From positions 1-45,000 of the forward strand of contig CALKEU010000003.1 in the NCBI GenBank assembly GCA_938084565.1: a stretch of 45,000 nucleotides of DNA, given 5' to 3'. Within the stretch, counting starts at the first letter, position 1, and every line of letters starts with the position of its first letter. Positions 1-9,791 of the stretch are shown here, one piece after another. A model generated the notes under the pieces. It was not told the DNA's origin, made no database searches, and saw only the letters and a list, made by a program, of their open reading frames with translations. The DNA comes from Candidatus Kapaibacterium sp. (GTDB lineage Bacteria; Bacteroidota; Ignavibacteria; Kapaibacteriales; HRBIN21). The translations under genes and the position numbers were made by a program.

Positions 1-381
1 AATCCTATCCTGAGGAGGCGCAGGAGAGCTGCCGCTCGTGGGTGAGCAGCGTAGGAATGCTTCCATGATGGAATGCGCTGCATGGGTGTTCTCCATGAGT
101 GTGGGACATGGTGGTGCATAGGCAATCCTTGCTTCTGCTGCAATGCGCCCGGGGCTGTGGTGATAGAACCGTGTACGCTGTCCCTCAGTGGCTCGTCTTG
201 TGCTGCAGGATTCTCCACGCTGTGGGGGCTGGAGGTTTGACGCTGCGAACATAGAAAATTTGGGTGTAGTGACCAAATGAGCACCTCGGGTGCTTGAGAG
301 AGCTGATGGAAGAAGAGATGGGGCACGGTGGGGAGGTATGTCCTATTTTCGTGGAGAGCGAGTTTTTCGGGTACCCAGGCC
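1..381. other. Left-edge stretch with no assigned gene
   Basis: No recognisable protein or RNA gene was found here. On the + strand a short open stretch runs from the edge to a stop at 66-68 and could be the tail of an upstream gene. On the - strand one frame is free of stops from about 342 to the edge, with ATG codons at 252 and 96. Its translation resembles nothing I know, so a cut-off divergent gene is possible but unsupported. A small perfect hairpin (6-bp arms 280-285 and 289-294) lies just upstream of ruvB without a T-run, so it is not a convincing terminator. Confidence 0.4.
255..262 (+). promoter_or_regulatory. Possible imperfect -7 element upstream of ruvB
   Basis: AAAATTTG matches the Bacteroidota -7 consensus TAnnTTTG except for the first base. 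It lies about 120 bp before the chosen ruvB start, which is farther than for other genes in the window. Weak candidate. Confidence 0.25.
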
Positions 382-1404
382 ATGGCAGAGCGGCGCCGCC
401 TGCTGCGACCGGAGCGATTGCCTGAGGATGAAGCCGATATACAGCTGCGCCCCCAGAGCTTTGCAGAATTTGTCGGGCAGAGAGGGGTAGTGGAGAATTT
501 GCACGTATTCGTCACGGCTGCTCGGCAGCGGGGGGAGGTTTTGGAGCATGTGCTGCTGACGGGGCCGCCCGGGTTAGGGAAGACGACCCTAGCTGCTATT
601 TTGGCGCGGGAGATGGGGGTGGAGTTCCGCTCGGTGGCTGGTCCGATCCTGGAACGGCCGGGGGATTTAGCGGGGCTGCTGACGACCCTCCCGGAGGGGA
701 CAGTGGTGCTCATCGATGAAATTCACCGCCTTTCAGCGGCGGTGGAGGAGTATCTCTATGCGGCTATGGAGGACTTTCGGCTAGACATCCTCATCGATGC
801 AGGGCCGGCGGCGCGTTCGGTGCAGCTGCGGCTGCCGCGCTTTACGCTCGTGGGGGCAACGACGCGACAGGGGCTACTGAGTGCCCCCCTGCGTTCGCGC
901 TTTGGCATTGCAGTGCGCTTGGACTACTACGAGCCAGAGGAGCTCTGTGCAATTGTGCAGCGTTCGGCACGCATTTTGGGCATCCCAATTGAGGAGGAGG
1001 GGGCCTGGGAGATTGCGCGCCGTGCTCGCGGTACCCCGCGGATTGCCAATCGGTTGCTGCGGCGCACACGGGATTTTGCTCAGGTCAAGGGCAACGGTGT
1101 AGTGACGGCCGAGATTGCCCGCATTGCCCTCGAGGCGCTCGAGGTGGACGAATTCGGGCTCGACGAGATGGATCAGCGCTTGCTGCTGACCCTCATTGAG
1201 AAATTCGGCGGGGGGCCCGTCGGACTCAATACGCTGGCGGTTGCCGTGGGGGAGGAAGCCGACACCATCGAGGAGGTGTACGAGCCCTTCCTCATCCGGC
1301 AGGGATTTCTACGGCGCACGCCGCGCGGGCGGGAGGCCACCGAGCTGGCCTACCGTGCCATGAAGGGGCGCATCTCCGGAGTTCAACCACGGCTGTTGGA
1401 GTGA
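382..1404 (+). CDS. ruvB: Holliday junction branch migration helicase subunit RuvB
   Basis: RuvB is the hexameric AAA+ motor that, with RuvA, drives branch migration of Holliday junctions during recombinational repair. From this start the protein has 340 residues, the usual family length. Seen: the N-terminal [12 protein letters not shown] region typical of RuvB, Walker [10 protein letters not shown] (61-69), Walker B VVLIDEIH (108-115), sensor I GATT (158-161), the arginine finger in RSRF (about 171-174) and the C-terminal winged helix ending with GRxATELAY. An in-frame ATG at 328 would add 18 residues unlike the family, so the ATG at 382 is preferred. The stop overlaps the start of the next gene by one base, suggesting coupling. 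ruvA and ruvC are not nearby. Confidence 0.95.
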   Translation: MAERRRLLRPERLPEDEADIQLRPQSFAEFVGQRGVVENLHVFVTAARQRGEVLEHVLLTGPPGLGKTTLAAILAREMGVEFRSVAGPILERPGDLAGLLTTLPEGTVVLIDEIHRLSAAVEEYLYAAMEDFRLDILIDAGPAARSVQLRLPRFTLVGATTRQGLLSAPLRSRFGIAVRLDYYEPEELCAIVQRSARILGIPIEEEGAWEIARRARGTPRIANRLLRRTRDFAQVKGNGVVTAEIARIALEALEVDEFGLDEMDQRLLLTLIEKFGGGPVGLNTLAVAVGEEADTIEEVYEPFLIRQGFLRRTPRGREATELAYRAMKGRISGVQPRLLE

Positions 1405-2540
1405 TGCTCAGCTTCTGGGAACAGCAGGAGCTTCTCCGGGCTGACATCGTGGTGGTCGGAGGCGGAGTGCTCGGGCTCTGGAGTGCGCTGGAGTGCGGTC
1501 GCCGCTATCCGCAGCGGCGTATCCTGTTGGTGGAGCGAGCTACATTGCCGCTTGGGGCAAGCACGCGGAATGCGGGTTTTGCAACGCTTGGGACGCTCGG
1601 TGAGGCTCTGGCCCATGCACAGCAGGTGGGGGAGGAGTCTGTAGCCAGCCTCATGGTGGAGCGCTGGTTCGGGCTACAGCAATGGCGTCAAGAGTTCGGG
1701 GATGCTGCCCTGGGCTATGAGCCCGTCGGGGGCTACGAGCTCCTCTTCGCCGGGGAGGAGCACGTGTGTGAGGCCGTGGAGCACTGGAATGAGCTGCTGC
1801 GGGAGATCTTCCCGGAGGGGCTCTTCCGGGAGGTGCCGGAGCTGGCACGCTACTTTCCCGGGGCACCAGTGCGGAGCGTCATTGCGAATCCGTATGACGG
1901 GGCACTCAACGTGGGGAAAGCTCTAAGCGCTCTGCAGCAGCGGGTGGCCCAGGCTGGGGTGCTGATCTGGAGCGGGACTGCTGTCGAAGCTGTCGAGCCG
2001 ACTTCGACGGGGGTGTCGGTGGTGTGCTGGGAGAGTACGGCGCGGCGGATGCTGCCTGTGCGGGCACAGGTGGTGGCGATCTGCACCAATGCGTGGATTC
2101 CAGAATTGGTCCCACAGGCAGACATTCGCCCCGCGCGGGCGCAGGTACTCGTGACGGCCCCTCTGGCTCAGCGCCCCTTTCCAGCAGGAACGTACCACTT
2201 CCACGGCGGCTTCTACTACTTCCGCTGGCTGGGGTTGCGCTTGCTCCTCGGTGGGGGGCGCCATCGGGCACTCCAGGAGGAGGAGACCCATGAATTTGCC
2301 CTCAACCCCGCCCTACAGAGCCACCTCGAAGAGATTCTGCAGCAGCTGCTTGCAGGGCAGGAGGTGCCGGTGGAGCAGCGGTGGTGTGGCATCATGGGGA
2401 TGCGTCCCGATAAGCTCCCGAAGGTGGAGTTCGTCGGCGAGCGCTTGCTGATTGGCTTCGGCTGCAATGGTATGGGGATAGCTCTGGCCCCACGCGTGGG
2501 CGGACAGGTCGCTACGCTCGTGGGAGAGTGGCTTGAGTGA
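1404..2540 (+). CDS. FAD-dependent oxidoreductase of the DAO/glycine oxidase family
   Basis: A flavoprotein predicted to oxidise an amine or amino-acid-like substrate; the exact substrate cannot be read from sequence. Seen: an N-terminal Rossmann dinucleotide-binding motif VVVGGGVLG (16-24) followed by an acidic residue at the end of the second strand (E44), then GASTRNAGF (51-59), a signature of the D-amino-acid oxidase/DadA/ThiO group. The C-terminal block with RWCGIMGMRPDKLPKV and GFGCNGMG matches the FAD-binding end of the family. Length 378 is usual. The ATG at 1404 overlaps the ruvB stop (TGATG); a GTG at 1401 is the alternative. No thiamine genes flank it, so a ThiO role is not supported. 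Confidence 0.8.
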   Translation: MLSFWEQQELLRADIVVVGGGVLGLWSALECGRRYPQRRILLVERATLPLGASTRNAGFATLGTLGEALAHAQQVGEESVASLMVERWFGLQQWRQEFGDAALGYEPVGGYELLFAGEEHVCEAVEHWNELLREIFPEGLFREVPELARYFPGAPVRSVIANPYDGALNVGKALSALQQRVAQAGVLIWSGTAVEAVEPTSTGVSVVCWESTARRMLPVRAQVVAICTNAWIPELVPQADIRPARAQVLVTAPLAQRPFPAGTYHFHGGFYYFRWLGLRLLLGGGRHRALQEEETHEFALNPALQSHLEEILQQLLAGQEVPVEQRWCGIMGMRPDKLPKVEFVGERLLIGFGCNGMGIALAPRVGGQVATLVGEWLE

Positions 2541-2568
2541 ATCAGCCCCGCATTTGCGCAGAACTCTC

Positions 2569-2576
2569 TAAAATTG
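2569..2576 (+). promoter_or_regulatory. Imperfect -7 element before tRNA-Thr
   Basis: TAAAATTG differs from TAnnTTTG at one base and ends 10 bp before the tRNA 5' end, the same layout as the better element before tRNA-Pro. Confidence 0.4.
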
Positions 2577-2586
2577 CGTCCGCCAC

Positions 2587-2659
2587 GCCAACGTAGCTCA
2601 GCTGGTAGAGCAGCTCACTCGTAATGAGCAGGTCGGGGGTTCGAATCCCCCCGTTGGCT
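2587..2659 (+). tRNA. tRNA-Thr (anticodon CGT)
   Basis: A full cloverleaf of 73 nt. The 7-bp acceptor stem GCCAACG/CGTTGGC is perfect, the D arm has GCTC...GAGC, the anticodon stem is GCTCA/TGAGC with loop CTCGTAA (anticodon CGT, reading ACG), and the T arm is a GGGGG/CCCCC stem with loop TTCGAAT. The discriminator base is T. CCA is not encoded, so it must be added by the CCA enzyme. The last base is shared with the stop codon of the convergent gene at 2659-3303. Confidence 0.96.
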
Positions 2660-3303
2660 CAGGGAGGGGATCCGGAAGGGAGGCTTTCCCAACAGAGCCA
2701 GAGCAGGAGAATCAGCAACGTGTAGGCAGTCAGCGTCGCTCGGCGTGAAGCCGACCAGAGTTTGAAAGCTGAACCGAGCGACCGTTTAGGGCTCAAGCGG
2801 AGGCCGGAAGCGTCCACGAAGGCAAAGAGTTCATCCAGGAGGAGGTGGCTCACAAATCCGGTTGCCGCAGCGGTGGCCAACAGGGTGCGCACCCGGAGGG
2901 GCATGTCGCTGAAGCCCAGGAAGATCAGGCTTGCCCAGATGCCACATGCGGGGATGCTGTGCACCATGCCGCGGTGGACCGTAATGGAGCCGAGCAGTAG
3001 GCGCAGCCCCCAGCGGACTCCCCAGAAGAGAGCGATGAGGAGCACAACGGTGGTGCCCTCATACAGCGGAAGGTGGATCACTCGCGCGCTGAGCACCACC
3101 GCCAGGAGGGCACTTGTGCTCAGCACAAACTCGGCAAAGCGACTCTGGGGGTAGTCAATATCCGGCACGATTCCCCCGACAGTGCAGAGCACGGCAGCGG
3201 TAGCGGCCTCGTACCAAGGGAAGTGGAAGTGCTGCAGCGCGGCAAAGCCCCATCCAATCCCCAGAGCGGAGGAGATGGCCATATGCTGTTCAAACCGTGC
3301 CAT
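2659..3303 (-). CDS. Membrane protein of the YdjM/YbcI metal-dependent hydrolase-like family (DUF457)
   Basis: A predicted integral inner-membrane protein of 214 residues with several hydrophobic helices. It carries the histidine/aspartate pattern of the YdjM family: DIDYPQSR (about 51-58), HRGMVHS (about 112-118) and HLLLDE (about 157-162). Members are called metal-dependent hydrolases because of these residues, but their substrate is unknown. The chosen ATG overlaps the end of nfo by 14 bases, so the two are probably co-transcribed. A longer open frame exists upstream but only reads through nfo in another frame. The stop shares a base with the convergent tRNA-Thr. Confidence 0.75.
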   Translation of the reverse strand: MARFEQHMAISSALGIGWGFAALQHFHFPWYEAATAAVLCTVGGIVPDIDYPQSRFAEFVLSTSALLAVVLSARVIHLPLYEGTTVVLLIALFWGVRWGLRLLLGSITVHRGMVHSIPACGIWASLIFLGFSDMPLRVRTLLATAAATGFVSHLLLDELFAFVDASGLRLSPKRSLGSAFKLWSASRRATLTAYTLLILLLWLCWESLPSGSPP

Positions 3304-4207
3304 GCTCGTGCCAGAGCTGCTGGAGTGCCTGGGGCTGGAGTGTGATGCCAGCGGCGAGCTGACGTATAACCCACAGGTTGAGCCGGTCGGCCCGGTCGTC
3401 CCGCCCTTTTGGGGTTTCGAGGATGTGGGGGACATGCTCCCAGCGGGGATCGTGTAGGAGGTACCAGAAACAGGAAAGCCCGCAGTGGCCCAACCCGATA
3501 TGGGCATGGCGGTCGCGACGGCTTCCCAGCGGGAAGGCGCTGTCGTTGAGGTGGAGGAGGCGCAGCATCTGGCTGCCGAAGAGGGTCTCGAAGCGGTGCC
3601 AGAAGGCGGCGTACCCCTCCTCTGTATCCAGCCGGTACCCGGCAGCCAGGGCGTGACAGGTGTCAATGCAGATGCCGAGCCGCTCCGGACAAGGGCTCTG
3701 TTCCAGGATGAAGGCAAGCTCTTCGAGAGAGCCTCCAACCGTTGCCCCCTGCCCGGCGGTGAGTTCCACGCAGAGCGTCAGATCTGGAGGGCTATTGGAG
3801 AGCACCGTTGCGAGAGCTGCTGCAATGCGGCGGAGCCCTTCACGGCGTTCTTCCGGAGGGCAACTGCCCGGGTGAAAGACCACCAGCTCGATCCCCAACT
3901 GGTGACAGCGTCGGCATTCGGCCTCGAGTGCTGCTAGGCTCTTGCGGTGGAGCTCTCGGCTCGGCGAGGCCAGATTGAGTAAGTAGGCGGCATGTGCTAC
4001 CACGGTGTCGATGCCTGCAGCACGGCAGCGCTGGCGGAAGAGTATCCCCACCTCCGGGCAGAGATCCTCGAAAGTCCACCGCCGGGCGTTAGCTGTGAAG
4101 AGTTGGAAGGCAGTGCAGCCGAGTGCCTCGGCCCGTTCAACGGCGGTGGGGAGGCCCCCGGCTGTGCTGACATGGACTCCGAGCCGGCGTGGGACGGTAG
4201 GCGACAT
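3290..4207 (-). CDS. nfo: Deoxyribonuclease IV (AP endonuclease IV, Nfo)
   Basis: Endonuclease IV cleaves DNA 5' to abasic sites in base excision repair and uses three zinc ions in a TIM barrel. Seen: the N-terminal LGVHVSTAGG motif, AHAAYLLNLASP, VVFHPGS (metal histidine), a CVELTAG strand, CIDTCHALAAGY, LHLNDS, RHAHIGLG and the closing ETPKG, all in family order. Length is 305 residues from this ATG; a GTG at 4255 would add 16 unlike residues and would place the start beyond the opposing rfbC promoter. Its 3' end overlaps the downstream membrane gene by 14 bases. A second base-excision enzyme (nth) lies at 20.8-21.5 kb. Confidence 0.93.
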   Translation of the reverse strand: MSPTVPRRLGVHVSTAGGLPTAVERAEALGCTAFQLFTANARRWTFEDLCPEVGILFRQRCRAAGIDTVVAHAAYLLNLASPSRELHRKSLAALEAECRRCHQLGIELVVFHPGSCPPEERREGLRRIAAALATVLSNSPPDLTLCVELTAGQGATVGGSLEELAFILEQSPCPERLGICIDTCHALAAGYRLDTEEGYAAFWHRFETLFGSQMLRLLHLNDSAFPLGSRRDRHAHIGLGHCGLSCFWYLLHDPRWEHVPHILETPKGRDDRADRLNLWVIRQLAAGITLQPQALQQLWHEHGTV

Positions 4208-4242
4208 AGCAGGGCAGAAGACGAGCAAGCGGTCATTCCTCC

Positions 4243-4250
4243 TATTTTTG
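4243..4250 (+). promoter_or_regulatory. Bacteroidota-type -7 promoter element for rfbC
   Basis: TATTTTTG followed by C fits TAnnTTTG exactly and ends 23 bp before the rfbC start codon. No clear TTG is seen at the usual -33 distance. Confidence 0.6.
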
Positions 4251-4273
4251 CTCACTCCAAGCCGGGCACGCGC

Positions 4274-4876
4274 ATGGCCTGGGAGCTTGTACGGGAAGCC
4301 TTCGCTGGGGGTGCGGTTAAGCTCTTCCGCTACCGGCGCTACCGCGATGAGCGCGGGTGGTTTGCCGAAATCTTTCGCCGTGATGAACTGCAGCGCTGGG
4401 GCCTCCCCGGGCTATTCGTCCAGGAAAATCACTCGCGCTCGCGGCGGGGAGTTCTCCGCGGTCTGCACTTCCAGCACACGCCGCCGATGGGTAAGCTGTT
4501 GCGTGTCACGCGTGGGCGTGCCTTCGTCGTCGAGGTCGATGTACGGGCGTGGTCGCCCACCTGTGGGGAGTACTTTGCCGTTGAGCTCTCCAGTCGAGAA
4601 CCGCTGCTGCTGTGGATTCCGCCTGGCATTGCCAATGGGTTCTGTGCACTGACCCGGAGCGTCGAGGTCCAATACCTCTGCACGGCACCGTACAATCCCG
4701 AGGGCGAAGGAGCTGTGCGATGGGATGATCCCGAGCTGCGCATTCCCTGGCCGCTTACGAGGCCGATCCTCTCGGCTCGGGACCGCTCGGCGTGGCTGTT
4801 GCGGGAGTGGCTGCAGCAGCCGATGGCCCAGCAAATCGGGCGGGAGCAGGAGGAAAACGGTACTCCAGGAGCTTGA
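4274..4876 (+). CDS. rfbC: dTDP-4-dehydrorhamnose 3,5-epimerase family protein (RfbC/RmlC)
   Basis: RmlC catalyses the double epimerisation of dTDP-4-keto-6-deoxyglucose on the way to dTDP-L-rhamnose, a precursor for surface polysaccharide. The cupin fold is visible: RDERGWFAEIF (24-34), FVQENHSRS (48-56), the catalytic-base motif RGVLRGLHFQ with H65, then VDVR and WIPPGIANGFCAL. The length of 200 residues is slightly above average because of a polar C-terminal tail (MAQQIGREQEENGTPGA). The start follows a good -7 element by 23 bp. rfbA, rfbB and rfbD are not adjacent. The last 122 bp overlap the convergent thiI. Confidence 0.88.
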   Translation: MAWELVREAFAGGAVKLFRYRRYRDERGWFAEIFRRDELQRWGLPGLFVQENHSRSRRGVLRGLHFQHTPPMGKLLRVTRGRAFVVEVDVRAWSPTCGEYFAVELSSREPLLLWIPPGIANGFCALTRSVEVQYLCTAPYNPEGEGAVRWDDPELRIPWPLTRPILSARDRSAWLLREWLQQPMAQQIGREQEENGTPGA

Positions 4877-6020
4877 CCTGCTCGAGGGTCTGCTGGAGGA
4901 GATCCTCCAGCGGAAGCCGTTCCTCGAATGCCTCTACGGTCTGCCGGTGGGAGCGGGTGATCGAGTGGCGTGCCACAAAGAGGCTGCAGCAATCCTCGTC
5001 CGGCTGGATGGACAGCTCGTAAGTGCCCAGCTGCCGTGCTTGGGCGATGATCTCCTGCTTGCTCATGCCGATGAGCGGGCGCAGAACCGGCAGGGAGGTA
5101 GCGGCATCAATTGTGGCCAAATTCTCCAGTGTCTGTGAGCTAACCTGCCCCAAACTCTCGCCTGTAACGAGTGCCATTGCGCCATGCTGCTGTGCGAGGC
5201 GTTCGGCCACTCGATACATGAAACGCCGGTACAGTACGACGCGATAGCCCGCCGGAGCCAAAGCAACGGCATGGCGCTGGAAATCGGCAATCGAGACCAA
5301 CAGGAGGCGCGAGCGGTACTGGTACTGCGTCAGCAGCTCCACCAGCGCCTGTGCTTTCTCCTGCGAGCGGGTGGAGACCAAGGGAAAGCTATGGAAGTGC
5401 ACGAAATCGACTACGCACCCGCGCAGCATCATGCGCCATGCAGCAACTGGGGAGTCGATGCCACCGGACAGCAGTGCCAGCACTCGGCCGCTGACGCCGA
5501 CGGGGAGCCCACCCAGCCCTGGAATGCGTTCGACAGCCACGTAGAAGCCATCGGCCAAGAGGCGGACGTAGAACGTGCGCTCGGGCATGTCTAATTCCAC
5601 CCGAGCTCCGGTCCGCTGCTGGATATAGCTGCCGAGCCGGCGTTCGAGTTCGGCTGAGGTCAGCGGGAAACGCTTGTCCGTGCGCTTGCAACGGACTGCA
5701 AAGCTGGCAAAGGGAGGCTGTCGGTGCATCATGAGGTCAACAGCCTCTACGAGCGCATCCCATGAGGGGGCCGTCCACAGTGCCGGGCTGATGTAGTCAA
5801 TCCCAATGACCTGGCGGAGTCGCTGCAGGAGGGTATCGGTCAGCTCCTGCGGGGCATGGATGCGCACAGACATTGGCGGAACGAAATGGCAGTGTGCGGG
5901 CGTATCGCTCAGGCTCTGCCGGATATTGCGGAGGGCCGTCTGGATGAACAGCCGGCGGTTGTTGCCCTTGAGGGCTAGCTCATGGAACAGGGTGACAAGC
6001 AGGAGGGCTCTAGCGGGCAT
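4755..6020 (-). CDS. thiI: tRNA 4-thiouridine synthase ThiI (no rhodanese domain)
   Basis: ThiI adenylates U8 of tRNA and transfers sulfur to make 4-thiouridine, and in many species also feeds sulfur to thiamine thiazole synthesis. Seen in the 421 residues: an N-terminal ferredoxin-like/THUMP part beginning FHELALKGNNRR (12-23), the PP-loop ATPase motif LLSGGIDSP (183-191), and the family motif DEDCCSLF. The C-terminal rhodanese domain of the E. coli protein is absent, as in many other bacteria, so sulfur transfer would rely on a dedicated cysteine desulfurase. The last ~30 residues are Ala/Pro-rich, unlike the family, and lie in the overlap with rfbC. The start overlaps the Nudix gene by 11 bases. 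Confidence 0.92.
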   Translation of the reverse strand: MPARALLLVTLFHELALKGNNRRLFIQTALRNIRQSLSDTPAHCHFVPPMSVRIHAPQELTDTLLQRLRQVIGIDYISPALWTAPSWDALVEAVDLMMHRQPPFASFAVRCKRTDKRFPLTSAELERRLGSYIQQRTGARVELDMPERTFYVRLLADGFYVAVERIPGLGGLPVGVSGRVLALLSGGIDSPVAAWRMMLRGCVVDFVHFHSFPLVSTRSQEKAQALVELLTQYQYRSRLLLVSIADFQRHAVALAPAGYRVVLYRRFMYRVAERLAQQHGAMALVTGESLGQVSSQTLENLATIDAATSLPVLRPLIGMSKQEIIAQARQLGTYELSIQPDEDCCSLFVARHSITRSHRQTVEAFEERLPLEDLLQQTLEQVKLLEYRFPPAPARFAGPSAAAATPATATPSGPEPRGSAS

Positions 6021-6441
6021 TGCACTGCAGAGCCAAGAGGGAACACAGCGAACCTGCTTCAGCGCTCACTGCCAGCTCGGAGAGCCTTCCCCAGCGCCAT
6101 GCCTCATAGAGCGTCACGTCAGGTACCGACCCAGGGGCAGGCAGGCTTGGTTCAGCCTGGCACAGTCGGGCTTCGTAGAGGCGCATGCGGAGCCGGTAGT
6201 GCTGCCGTTGCTGCTCCCCCGTGCAGCAGAGGCGGAGGGCCGAGAGCATACTTCCCAGCTTCTGCCGTGCAAGGCGTTCGAGGGCTTCCCGATCACTTTC
6301 CCCAGCGCGGAGGGTCACGGCCGGTAGCCCCCACATGCCCGGAAACTCTGGATCCGTGCTCGGGCGCCGTACCAGGAGAATCCGGCTCGGATCGGAGGCA
6401 GAGCGAATCAGGACGGCAATGCTTTCCTTGAGCGGGTCCAT
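6010..6441 (-). CDS. Nudix-like domain protein with degenerate catalytic box
   Basis: A 143-residue protein with the Nudix fold signature around PGMWGLPA and AGES (34-49). The Nudix box needs REuxEExGu; here the region reads ERLARQKLG (55-63), so R56 and G63 are kept, but the metal-binding glutamates are replaced by L57, Q60 and K61. It is therefore probably not a standard Nudix pyrophosphatase. It may bind nucleotides without hydrolysis or belong to a variant Nudix clade with a different active site. It lies between ftsW (6-bp gap) and thiI (11-bp overlap), in the ligA operon. Function unknown. Confidence 0.65.
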   Translation of the reverse strand: MDPLKESIAVLIRSASDPSRILLVRRPSTDPEFPGMWGLPAVTLRAGESDREALERLARQKLGSMLSALRLCCTGEQQRQHYRLRMRLYEARLCQAEPSLPAPGSVPDVTLYEAWRWGRLSELAVSAEAGSLCSLLALQCNAR

Positions 6442-6447
6442 CCAGCC

Positions 6448-7596
6448 TTATGCACGTGGCCGGCCGATACGGTGACCGTGGAGCGCCGTTGGCTCTGGTA
6501 CAGAGACGAGTTTCCCCTGGCGTCCAATATTGAGCAGCACCCCCACTGCGGCAGCGGAAAAGAAGATCGAGCTCCCACCATAGCTGACGAAGGGGAGCGG
6601 AACGCCAGTGATGGGCACAATCCCGGTTGTGACGCCCATGTGGACGAGTGCATAGAGCACGATGGCACAGGTGAGCCCGAGCGCAATGATGCTCCCGGCC
6701 GCGTCGGGGGCACGCCGTGCAGTCAGGATCCCACGCCAGAGCAGAAGGATGAAGCCCAGCATTACCAGTGTCGTGCCCACAAGGCCATACTCCTCACCGA
6801 TGATGGCGAAGATGAAATCGCTGTAGGCCTCAGGCAGGAAGAGCTCGCGCTGCAAGCTCTGCCCTGGTCCGACTCCGAAGAGCCCCCCGTGTCCGAAGGC
6901 GATGAGCGACTGGCGGAGCTGGTATGGTAATGCTCCCTGCCACGAGCTCCAGAAGGTGAGGATGCGCTGGAGCCGATAAGGAGCCATTGCAGCATAGGCG
7001 ACGAACACAGCCCCGCCGAGGAGACCAAACAGCAGGAGACTGCGGAGGCGCAACCCCACTGCGGCGAGCAAGACACCTGTCAGCATAGCCAGGAGGCCCG
7101 CTGCCGACGCATTCGGCTGTGCAGCAACTAGCCCACAGCTGAGCAGAATTGGCAGCAGTGTGCGGCGAACCGTGGGATCGGCTAGACTCCATGGCGCCTC
7201 CGCTGCAGAGAGCCGCGCAGCAATGTAGAAGGGGATAACGAACTTGACGAACTCCGAGGGCTGGAAGCGGAAGGGGCCAAGCTGTAACCACCGGGCGGCG
7301 CCTTTGACAGGATCGGCCGAAACGAGCGTCAACACCAAGAGCCCAACCCCGCCCCAGAGGAGCACCCCCGAGAGGCGTTGCCAGAGATGGTAATCCACGC
7401 GCGCAAGAAAGAGGATGACTCCCAGGCTGATGCCCACGCGCAGGGCCTGGCGCCAGAAAAAGTATTGGCTAGAGCCGAACTTCCAGGCTGCCAGAGGAGC
7501 GCTAGCACTGTAGACGAGCGCAATACTCAAGGCCAGCAGACCTCCTACGGTGAGCAGCAGCGGCCAATCCAAGGATGCTCGCAAGGGCTGCTGCAT
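6448..7596 (-). CDS. ftsW: SEDS-family peptidoglycan glycosyltransferase, FtsW-type
   Basis: SEDS proteins polymerise lipid II into glycan strands; FtsW works at the division septum with a class B PBP. The 382 residues contain about ten membrane helices. Seen: GAARWLQLGPFRFQPSEFVK (signature 1), AAQPNASAA in the place of the RodA QPDLGTA motif (an Asn here is more FtsW-like), GVGPGQS, LPEAYSDFIFAIIGEE, which carries the presumed catalytic Asp of the family, and the closing GVPLPFVSYGGSS. It is not in a division/cell-wall (dcw) cluster here but follows ligA by 8 bp. RodA is the alternative assignment. Confidence 0.85.
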   Translation of the reverse strand: MQQPLRASLDWPLLLTVGGLLALSIALVYSASAPLAAWKFGSSQYFFWRQALRVGISLGVILFLARVDYHLWQRLSGVLLWGGVGLLVLTLVSADPVKGAARWLQLGPFRFQPSEFVKFVIPFYIAARLSAAEAPWSLADPTVRRTLLPILLSCGLVAAQPNASAAGLLAMLTGVLLAAVGLRLRSLLLFGLLGGAVFVAYAAMAPYRLQRILTFWSSWQGALPYQLRQSLIAFGHGGLFGVGPGQSLQRELFLPEAYSDFIFAIIGEEYGLVGTTLVMLGFILLLWRGILTARRAPDAAGSIIALGLTCAIVLYALVHMGVTTGIVPITGVPLPFVSYGGSSIFFSAAAVGVLLNIGRQGKLVSVPEPTALHGHRIGRPRA

Positions 7597-7604
7597 TTTG
7601 GGCT

Positions 7605-9755
<2,151 letters not shown>

Positions 9756-9776
9756 TCAGGCGGAGAGGACGGGGCG

Positions 9777-9784
9777 TAATTTTG
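9777..9784 (+). promoter_or_regulatory. Bacteroidota-type -7 promoter element for mlaE (near-leaderless)
   Basis: TAATTTTG followed by C is an exact match. Its last base is only 7 bp before the mlaE ATG at 9792, so transcription should begin at or a few bases before the start codon. Confidence 0.65.
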
Positions 9785-9791
9785 CGTCACG

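Noticed and set aside
280-294. Perfect 6-bp hairpin before ruvB as a terminator
   Set aside because: No T-run follows on either strand and the loop is only 3 nt; probably chance.
1404-2540. Naming the flavoprotein thiO because thiI is in the window
   Set aside because: thiI is in a different unit 2-3 kb away and no other thiamine genes are present; substrate cannot be decided.
6010-6441. Calling this gene a MutT-type 8-oxo-dGTPase
   Set aside because: The catalytic glutamates of the Nudix box are absent, so an enzymatic name is not supported.
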